A stretch of DNA of 16,325 bases from Prevotella sp. (GTDB lineage: Bacteria > Bacteroidota > Bacteroidia > Bacteroidales > Bacteroidaceae), in NCBI GenBank assembly GCA_021636625.1, contig JAJWLX010000073.1, positions 1 to 16,325 of the forward strand, given 5' to 3'. The position numbers and the translations under genes are program-made. Under the pieces are notes generated by a model that saw only the letters and a list, made by a program, of their open reading frames with translations, was not told where the DNA came from and made no database searches. Shown here one piece after another: positions 7,594 through 12,916 of the stretch (positions within the stretch are counted from its first letter, which is position 1; each line of letters opens with the position of its first letter).

Positions 7594-7608
7594 GTTTTTA
7601 ATTATCAG

Positions 7609-7650
7609 AAAAAAGCTCCATTCGTATCAGTTTGCGAATGGAGCTTTTTT
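7609..7650. terminator. Perfect bidirectional intrinsic terminator between rng and the S9 peptidase gene
   Basis: The arms AAAAAAGCTCCATTCG (7609-7624) and CGAATGGAGCTTTTTT (7635-7650) are perfect complements around a 10-base loop. The A and T ends give a T run in both directions, so it can stop both of the converging genes. Confidence 0.95.
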
Positions 7651-7687
7651 ATTTTGTTTTTCTACACCTTATTATATATAGGGCATT

Positions 7688-9775
7688 TTAGTACTCTATC
7701 TCATTATTCACCATCTTCTCTGTGTCCCAAGGTGCAGGAGCACCGCCGAGATAACGATGGAACCAGTCGAGGTGCGCATTGTAATAGAGCGGCATCGACT
7801 TCAGGTTGCTTGGCCAGTGACCATCATACTTCAAGACAATCAGTCGCGAAGGAATGTTTAGGGTCTGCAAAGCTGTGAAATACTGCAAACTCTGGGTATA
7901 CGGTACACGATAGTCCAGCTCGCCCGTCATCACGAGAGTTGGTGTAGAGAAGTTCTTGATGTATGAGGATGGCGACCACTTCTCGTAGAGATTGGAATTA
8001 TAAGGCTGTCCCTCTAACTCAAAGTTAGGAAACCATACTTCCTCAGTACTGCCCCACATAGAGCGCAAGTCATATACGCCCATCATGGAAGCCAGACACT
8101 TGAATCGCTTGGTATGTCCCTGCAGCCAGTTCATCATGTAACCGCCATACGACCATCCCATCGCTCCCATCCTGGTAGAATCAACATATTCCAGGGTTGC
8201 CAATTTATCGGTAACCTTCATTACATCCTCGAATACCTTTCCGCCCCAGTCGCCAGAAATGGCACGGGTGAAAGCCTGACCATATCCCGTAGAGCCGTGA
8301 GGGTTAGGATAAGCCACCACATAACCGGCAGCAGGATAAACCTGCCAGTCGCCACGGAAGGAATTCATCCATTGCATCTGTGGTCCGCCATGCACATTGA
8401 TGATAAGTGGATATTTCTTGCTGGCATCAAAGTTGTGTGGCTTCACGATGAATACCTGTACCTTGTCACCACCAGCACCCTCTACCCAAATGCTCTCAGA
8501 TGGACGGATATCCACCTCATCCTCCAACTTCTGGTTGAGGAAGGTTATCTGCTGTTCCTTGCCGCTGGCTACAGGAGTTCCATTCCATTTCTTCATCTGC
8601 TGGCGATAGAGAGCCGATGGCTTGCCTGTCGTGCTATAGGTATAATATACCATACCCTTATTGTCGAAATCAAACTCCGAGATGGCCTTACCCGTCAATA
8701 CCGGCGAGATGGTCTTTCTGGCTATATCGAGCTTGTAGAGAGGCTGTGCGCCCTGCACCTCACCCAGGAAGAAAATACTCTTGCTGTCTGGTGCCCATTT
8801 GTAATCATCCACCCAGTTGTCAAATTTCTCTGTCAGGACGGTAGACTTCTTTGCAGCCCGGTCGTAGATAGCAAGACGGAAGCGATCAGACTCATAACCA
8901 GGCACTTGCTGCAAGCGGTAAGCGATATACTTGCCATTAGGCGAATAGGCTGGAGTACCATCCCAAGCCTTGTTCTCCTTCGTGATGCAGACCGGTTCTC
9001 CCCCATTCACAGATACCGTCCACAGGTCGGCATTGGTGCTAGCCTCCTGATGCTCATCATGATTGGATACGAAACAGATCTCCTTGCTGTCAGGAGAGAA
9101 TTGATAGGTGATTCCACCCCCAACCACGAATATAAGCGAATAATTGCCCGGAGTCAGATCCTTGTAAGTCTTCGTCTGTGTGTCGAAAAGGATAAGGTGA
9201 TTGCATCTGCCATCATTATAACTCGTCCAATGGCGGTAGAGCAACTTGTCGGCGATATGCGCCTGTACAGGTCCCTGCTCCTTTTTCTCCATCCGGGCCT
9301 TGTTAGCCTTGGCATCAGCTCCCAGGTCGGGATATACTTCTGCGGTAAAGGCTATGTATCGCTCATCCGGAGAGATGACAGGGTTATCGATACCCAACTC
9401 ATAATCAGTTACCTGTTCCGTCTCGCAGGTAGTCAGATCCATGCGAAAGATCTGAGCCGTCCCTTTCTCATAATTAGTAAAGAAGATACCCTTTCCATCC
9501 TTGCTCCACACGGCAGAACTACTCTTTCCATCCTCGGTAAGAGCCTTGGCGTGAGAGCCATCTGCATTCATGATGTAGATGTCGGAGCCAGACTTCTGGT
9601 TCTTCAGGTCAGAAAAACTGGCAGTATAGCAAACCGTCTTACCATCAGGCGAAAGGCTCACCGAAGAAACGCCCTTCACCCTGTACAAATCCTCGATGGT
9701 AAACGCCCTTTTCTGAGCGTTTGCCGAAAGCAGCGCCATCACGAATGCTGCCGAAAACATCAATCTCTTGTTCAT
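7688..9775 (-). CDS. Secreted S9-family prolyl oligopeptidase (dipeptidyl peptidase-like)
   Basis: The 695-residue protein starts with a signal peptide (MNKRLMFSAAFVMALLSANA, cleavage near residue 20), so it acts in the periplasm or outside. Residues 30-420 form the beta-propeller typical of S9 peptidases, visible as recurring SPDGK, SPDSK and SPNGK blade motifs. The alpha/beta-hydrolase domain follows at about 425-680. The catalytic triad is Ser542 in GWSYGGYM, Asp621 in GELDYRVP and His653 in YDGHWPSN. The acyl-amino-acid/dipeptidyl-peptidase (S9C-like) branch seems most likely. Such enzymes release di- or short peptides, consistent with peptide scavenging. It converges on rng over the terminator at 7609-7650 and is divergent from the YbjQ gene. 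Exact specificity cannot be read from sequence. Confidence 0.93.
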   Translation of the reverse strand: MNKRLMFSAAFVMALLSANAQKRAFTIEDLYRVKGVSSVSLSPDGKTVCYTASFSDLKNQKSGSDIYIMNADGSHAKALTEDGKSSSAVWSKDGKGIFFTNYEKGTAQIFRMDLTTCETEQVTDYELGIDNPVISPDERYIAFTAEVYPDLGADAKANKARMEKKEQGPVQAHIADKLLYRHWTSYNDGRCNHLILFDTQTKTYKDLTPGNYSLIFVVGGGITYQFSPDSKEICFVSNHDEHQEASTNADLWTVSVNGGEPVCITKENKAWDGTPAYSPNGKYIAYRLQQVPGYESDRFRLAIYDRAAKKSTVLTEKFDNWVDDYKWAPDSKSIFFLGEVQGAQPLYKLDIARKTISPVLTGKAISEFDFDNKGMVYYTYSTTGKPSALYRQQMKKWNGTPVASGKEQQITFLNQKLEDEVDIRPSESIWVEGAGGDKVQVFIVKPHNFDASKKYPLIINVHGGPQMQWMNSFRGDWQVYPAAGYVVAYPNPHGSTGYGQAFTRAISGDWGGKVFEDVMKVTDKLATLEYVDSTRMGAMGWSYGGYMMNWLQGHTKRFKCLASMMGVYDLRSMWGSTEEVWFPNFELEGQPYNSNLYEKWSPSSYIKNFSTPTLVMTGELDYRVPYTQSLQYFTALQTLNIPSRLIVLKYDGHWPSNLKSMPLYYNAHLDWFHRYLGGAPAPWDTEKMVNNEIEY

Positions 9776-9803
9776 ATAACCTATAAATATTAAACTTTCA
9801 ATG

Positions 9804-9836
9804 CAAAAGTAACAAATATTTTTGGATTTCCTGCAA
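9804..9836 (-). promoter_or_regulatory. Probable promoter for the S9 peptidase gene
   Basis: The minus strand has TACTTTTG (9811-9804), a match to TAnnTTTG, about 30 bases before the ATG. At the right distance upstream (21 bases) is TTGC, only a partial match to the -33 element. Confidence 0.5.
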
Positions 9837-9907
9837 CCTTTTCACCACTTTTATCGTCTAAGCTATAAATAACATTGATAATAACACATAAAAGAAAGGA
9901 AAAGATT

Positions 9908-10225
9908 ATGATTTTAAGTACAACTCCAACCATAGAAGGCCACCCTATCCGTGAATACCGTGGCGTAGTGACCGGCGAAACCATCATCGGTACCAACTTT
10001 GTAAAGGATTTCTTTGCCAGTGTTCGTGATGTAATCGGCGGAAGAAGCGGTTCTTACGAAAGCACCCTCCGCGAGGCAAAGGATACTGCCCTCAGAGAGA
10101 TGGCCGACCGTGCCGCATCCTTAGGCTGCAACGCCATCGTAGGCATCGACCTGGATTACGAAACCGTAGGAAAGAGCGGATCCATGCTGATGGTAACATG
10201 CAGTGGAACGGCGGTGATTATCTAA
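9908..10225 (+). CDS. YbjQ/UPF0145 family small protein
   Basis: The 105-residue product starts MILSTTPTIEG. I chose ATG 9908 over an upstream TTG because it matches the family start and is preceded by a purine-rich AAAGAAAGGA stretch. Family landmarks are GVVTGETIIGTNFVKDF, the central RDVIGGRSGSYESTL loop, the EAKDTALREMADRA helix, and LGCNAIVGIDLDYETVG. YbjQ-like proteins form small multimers and are often labelled putative heavy-metal-binding, but their role is not known. There is no signal peptide, so it is cytoplasmic. It ends 37 bases before the PLP enzyme gene on the same strand, and the two may be co-transcribed. Confidence 0.93.
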   Translation: MILSTTPTIEGHPIREYRGVVTGETIIGTNFVKDFFASVRDVIGGRSGSYESTLREAKDTALREMADRAASLGCNAIVGIDLDYETVGKSGSMLMVTCSGTAVII

Positions 10226-10233
10226 TATTATCA

Positions 10234-10258
10234 TTATATTATATTATATTATATTATA
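10234..10258 (+). repeat. Five tandem copies of TTATA just before the PLP enzyme start
   Basis: TTATA occurs five times without a break from 10234 to 10258. The array ends five bases before the ATG at 10263, so it covers the whole translation initiation region. The start codon itself sits in the palindrome ATCATATGAT (10258-10267). Copy number can change by slippage, which would alter leader length and base composition. Confidence 0.9.
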
Positions 10259-10262
10259 TCAT

Positions 10263-11297
10263 ATGATTTCATTCGAAAGTGATTACAACAATGGTATGCT
10301 GCCAGAGATTCTAGAGGCTCTTGGCAAGACAAACTGTGAGAAAACATCCGGTTATGGTTTTGATCCATATTCAGAATCTGCAAAAGAGAAAATCCGTAAA
10401 GCCGTGGACAATGAGAATGCTGAAGTGTTCTTCCTGATAGGCGGTACACAAACCAACACCACCGTCATCGACTCCGTGCTCATGGGATGCGAAGGAGTAA
10501 TCTGTGTGGAGACCGGTCATATCGAAGTACATGAATCTGGAGCAGTAGAAGCATTTGGCCATAAGGTCATTACGCTGCCAGGAGAGAACAGCAAGCTAAC
10601 ATCCAGCACTCTGTCTGCATATATGGATACTTTCCTTGCCGATGAAACGCATCCTCACATGGTGCAGCCAGGCATGGTTTATATCTCGATGCCGACAGAG
10701 TTCGGAATGGTCTACACCCGGGAAGAGTTGACTGCGCTATATGCAACCTGCCAGAAATATGACCTCCGCCTCTTCATCGATGGTGCACGACTGGGATACG
10801 GTCTGGTTTCAGAGGCATGCGACTATGACTTGCCATTCCTTGCCAAGCATTGTGATGTATTTTATATAGGTGGAACCAAGGTGGGCGCCATGATGGGCGA
10901 AGCTGTAGTATTCTCAGGCATGAAGGCACCTAAGTATTTCTTCACTAACATAAAACGTCATGGAGCCTTGCTTGCCAAGGGCAGAATGCTAGGCATCCAG
11001 TTTGACACGCTGTTTACGGATGAACTCTATTTCAAGATATCGCGCCACGCCATCAACATGGCTACCCGTATCCGCAGCATCTTCCAGAAACATGGCATTG
11101 CTATCGCCTACAATTCGCCAACCAACCAGCAGTTTGTCGTACTCTCACCTTCCCTTTACGAAGCTCTTTCCAAGAAAGTTGCATTCGAAATATGGGAAAG
11201 AAAGAGCGATACCGAAATCATCTGCCGATTTGTAACGAGTTGGGCAACAAAAGAGGAAGAACTCGAAGAATTGGAACATATTCTTCAGACTCTATAG
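10263..11297 (+). CDS. Threonine aldolase-family PLP-dependent lyase
   Basis: The 344-residue enzyme has the fold type I PLP layout of low-specificity threonine aldolases, which split threonine or allo-threonine into glycine and acetaldehyde. It begins MISFESDYNNG, shows FFLIGGTQTNTTVID (57-70), where the cofactor phosphate binds, the ETGHIEVHESGA stretch (83-94), Asp173 in FIDGARLGYG, which pairs with the pyridine nitrogen, and the cofactor lysine Lys206 in YIGGTKVGAMMGEA. Length is normal. Related beta-eliminating lyases share these motifs, so the exact substrate is not certain. It follows the YbjQ gene after 37 bases containing the TTATA array. A weak hairpin lies downstream, but in the wrong orientation for a plus-strand terminator. 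Confidence 0.9.
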   Translation: MISFESDYNNGMLPEILEALGKTNCEKTSGYGFDPYSESAKEKIRKAVDNENAEVFFLIGGTQTNTTVIDSVLMGCEGVICVETGHIEVHESGAVEAFGHKVITLPGENSKLTSSTLSAYMDTFLADETHPHMVQPGMVYISMPTEFGMVYTREELTALYATCQKYDLRLFIDGARLGYGLVSEACDYDLPFLAKHCDVFYIGGTKVGAMMGEAVVFSGMKAPKYFFTNIKRHGALLAKGRMLGIQFDTLFTDELYFKISRHAINMATRIRSIFQKHGIAIAYNSPTNQQFVVLSPSLYEALSKKVAFEIWERKSDTEIICRFVTSWATKEEELEELEHILQTL

Positions 11298-11350
11298 CCG
11301 GAGAGATGTATCTTTCCATTAGCATATTTTGAGAAGAAACGTATATATAC

Positions 11351-11402
11351 AAAAACGGACCCGCACATTTAAGCATCGTTGAGAGGCTTGGTGGGGGACT
11401 GA
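11351..11402 (-). ncRNA. Candidate small RNA: orphan promoter product ending in a hairpin and T run
   Basis: Transcription from the promoter at 11408-11438 would start near 11402 and read leftwards. After about 7 bases comes a hairpin: CCCCCAC (outer arm, from about 11396) pairs with GTGCGGG with one mismatch, and AAGC pairs with GCTT inside it. The run TCCGTTTTT follows, at 11359-11351. The product would be about 50 bases. It ends 53 bases before the 3' end of the PLP enzyme gene, so longer read-through would be antisense to that gene. A short frame starting MLKCAGPF overlaps, but it runs into the PLP gene and looks non-coding. It resembles no RNA family I can name. It could also be the leftover leader of a lost gene. 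Confidence 0.35.
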
Positions 11403-11407
11403 CGGTG

Positions 11408-11438
11408 CAAAAATACGAATAATCTTTGATTATACAAA
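11408..11438 (-). promoter_or_regulatory. Orphan promoter with no protein-coding gene downstream
   Basis: The minus strand reads TTTG (11438-11435), a 19-base spacer and TATTTTTG (11415-11408), an exact match to the Bacteroidetes pattern. Downstream on that strand there is only the hairpin at 11351-11400 and then the antisense of the PLP enzyme gene. Confidence 0.65.
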
Positions 11439-11450
11439 CTTTTTAGAAAG

Positions 11451-11493
11451 AAAATAGAAAAAGCAAAGTGGATTTCTTTGCTTTTTCTATTTT
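11451..11493. terminator. Perfect bidirectional terminator
   Basis: The arms AAAATAGAAAAAGCAAAG (11451-11468) and CTTTGCTTTTTCTATTTT (11476-11493) are perfect complements around a 7-base loop, with T-rich ends in both directions. It lies 15 bases after the stop of the decayed minus-strand gene and can also stop transcripts arriving from the PLP enzyme gene. Confidence 0.9.
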
Positions 11494-11507
11494 AAATCAA
11501 ATATCTT

Positions 11508-11955
11508 CTATCTCACCAGATATTTCGCAACCAAATCTCTAAGCATCGACTCCGGAAGATTCGACAATCCCGTCTCTTGAATCGTAGCATATTCGGGCTT
11601 GTTCTTTCCGATAATAAACTTACAGTCTCGCTCATCTATGCTTGCATACAAATGGAAGTTGCCTTTGTAAGCCTGCTCTATACGAACATCAGTACAACTT
11701 TTGCCATCTATCTCAAAAGAAGAAGAACTGTTGTCTTTATCCTCCAACCCCCATGAAACGAGATGAGCATTTATCGCTGATTCTATGGAACTGATCCACC
11801 TATCATCGTTTTGTATGACGAATCCTCTGTGCCTTCTTCTCCTCCTTTCTCATCAGATAAGGTGATGGAGGAAGTTCTGGAAGCACATCATTTATAGCAT
11901 CAATCTGCCATAATCTTTCATTTATTTATCTATCATTATAATGATATTTATCCAT
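11508..11955 (-). pseudogene. Decayed gene of unknown function (in-frame stop plus frameshift)
   Basis: From ATG 11955-11953 the minus strand reads MDKYHYNDR, then a TAA at 11928-11926. The same frame continues as INERLWQIDAINDVLPELPP and on to a TGA at 11805-11803. A second frame overlaps it, open from 11849, and gives DDRWISSIESAINAHLVSWG. It runs to the stop at 11510-11508, with a C-terminus of LRDLVAKYLVR. Neither part has a convincing start of its own: the only usual start codon near the front of the second part is a TTG at 11747. The amino-acid composition of both parts looks coding. The simplest reading is one gene of about 148 codons broken by a stop and a frameshift near 11803-11849. 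I do not recognise the family. Two separate small genes with unusual starts remain possible. A good promoter and terminator still frame it. Confidence 0.5.
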
Positions 11956-11996
11956 TATATCAGCCTTTATCTTCAATATACTGATATTTACGGATG

Positions 11997-12029
11997 CAAA
12001 TATAGCAAAAAAAAAATGAGACTGACAAA
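11997..12029 (-). promoter_or_regulatory. Predicted promoter of the decayed gene
   Basis: The minus strand reads TTTG (12029-12026), a 21-base spacer made largely of a T run, and TATATTTG (12004-11997). The start would be near 11991, about 35 bases before the ATG at 11955. This supports that ATG as the original start of the broken gene. Confidence 0.6.
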
Positions 12030-12306
12030 CTTTCAAGAGTTTTTTCTAACTTTCTGTATTTTTCAGGAAAATGATGCGAGGAGCCGCTTACAAATGACGC
12101 AGATTCACCCATTCCTTTATACTCGCACGTAAATGTTTTTTCTTGAAAAAAGTCTCAAAGTATCATTGTTTGCAGATAAATTACTGATACATAACGATTT
12201 GCAAAATGACACTTCTAAATATGTTTACAAAGAAGTGTCATAGAAGTATCATGATTTCCATAGAAGTATCATCAAATCACCATAAAGCATTGTACAAAAA
12301 CACAAA

Positions 12307-12338
12307 ATTGTAGTCAACTAAATATAGGAAACTACAAT
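12307..12338. repeat. 8-bp inverted repeat inside the composite element
   Basis: ATTGTAGT (12307-12314) and ACTACAAT (12331-12338) are perfect complements with 16 AT-rich bases between. No T run follows in either direction, so it is not a terminator. It lies between the left arm and the GC-rich array. Confidence 0.7.
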
Positions 12339-12377
12339 CGCTTGCTCAAATAAATTGCCCAAAAATCACCACGTAAA

Positions 12378-12483
12378 ATGGGCACTCGATGCCCACCGTA
12401 CGGGCAATGAGTGCCCATCACTTGGTCTGTCGATGCCCATCACATGGTCCCTGAGTGCCCGTGTGACGGGCACTCAGGGACCA
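12378..12483. repeat. GC-rich tandem units (~22 bp x 4) ending in a perfect 18-bp-stem hairpin
   Basis: Four related units follow one another: 12388-12408, 12409-12431, 12432-12452 and 12453-12474. They begin alternately GATGCCC and GAGTGCCC, and units two and three share TGCCCATCAC and TGGTC. Two nested foldbacks are built from them. ATGGGCACTC (12378-12387) pairs with GAGTGCCCAT (12409-12418) around an inner GCCC/GGGC stem and the palindrome CCGTACGG. TGGTCCCTGAGTGCCCGT (12445-12462) pairs perfectly with 12466-12483 around the loop GTG. The GC content contrasts sharply with the AT-rich surroundings. The form recalls REP/REPIN palindromes, but no RAYT gene is seen in the window. Confidence 0.85.
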
Positions 12484-12872
12484 GCCAATGTGCATATTCC
12501 TAACTGCAGTTGTCTGTCTTCCATCTTATTCCTGGTTAATATAAACATACTTTATAAACTAAAAAGGTAGACATTATCAATTATATAAAACGGAAATACT
12601 AGGCATTTCTTAGTTTTTACTCCTGTTTTTCCAGACATAAATCCTCCCAAAAAGGCTTTCTTGTAAGCGACTTACCTGAATTTTATGATACTTCTATGGA
12701 ATTCATGATACTTCCATGATACTTTTTTGTAAACATATTTGAAAGTCTCACTTTATAAGCCTTTATGTATCAACAACATACCAGAAATCAATGATACTTT
12801 GATACTTTTTCGAGAAAAAAAACATTTATGTGCGCAAAAGAAAAGGAAAGAAGGAAGCAGGGATTATACAAG

Positions 12873-12905
12873 AAAAAACAGCAATGGGCTATTACTCCAT
12901 TGCTG
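12873..12905 (-). terminator. Intrinsic terminator of the GH13-AlaX gene
   Basis: On the minus strand CAGCAATGG pairs with CCATTGCTG around a 9-base loop and is followed by TTTTTT. It lies 12 bases after the stop of the fused gene. Confidence 0.9.
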
Positions 12906-12916
12906 CTTATTTTATA

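Larger units (their letters stand above)
12124..12834. repeat. Non-coding composite element with ~160-bp imperfect inverted arms
   Basis: The left arm (about 12124-12282) and the reverse complement of the right arm (about 12675-12834) align along their whole length with few gaps. Shared blocks include TAAATGTTTTTT, CAAAGTATCATTG, TGATACATAA, AAATATGTTTACAAA (15 of 15) and TTCCATAGAAGTATCAT (17 of 17). Arms carry AGTATCAT octamers in opposite orientation on the two sides. The centre (about 12283-12674) holds a small ATTGTAGT inverted repeat and a GC-rich hairpin array. The short reading frames in it are not convincing. It could be a MITE-like or transposon-derived unit, a protein-binding locus, or the relic of a larger mobile element. 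I see no transposase and no clear target-site duplication. Confidence 0.7.

Noticed and set aside
8114..9793. Long plus-strand open frame of 559 codons
   Set aside because: It is antisense to the S9 peptidase, whose propeller motifs and catalytic triad are unmistakable. The opposite frame has no family motif and an odd composition rich in His, Ile and Arg.
12388..12474. Possible small CRISPR array in the GC-rich repeats
   Set aside because: Units are only about 22 bp, contiguous without distinct spacers, and palindromic throughout. No cas gene is present.
12355..12570. Short open frame across the GC-rich hairpins
   Set aside because: Its sequence is dictated by the inverted repeats, it has no promoter, and it shows no protein-like pattern.
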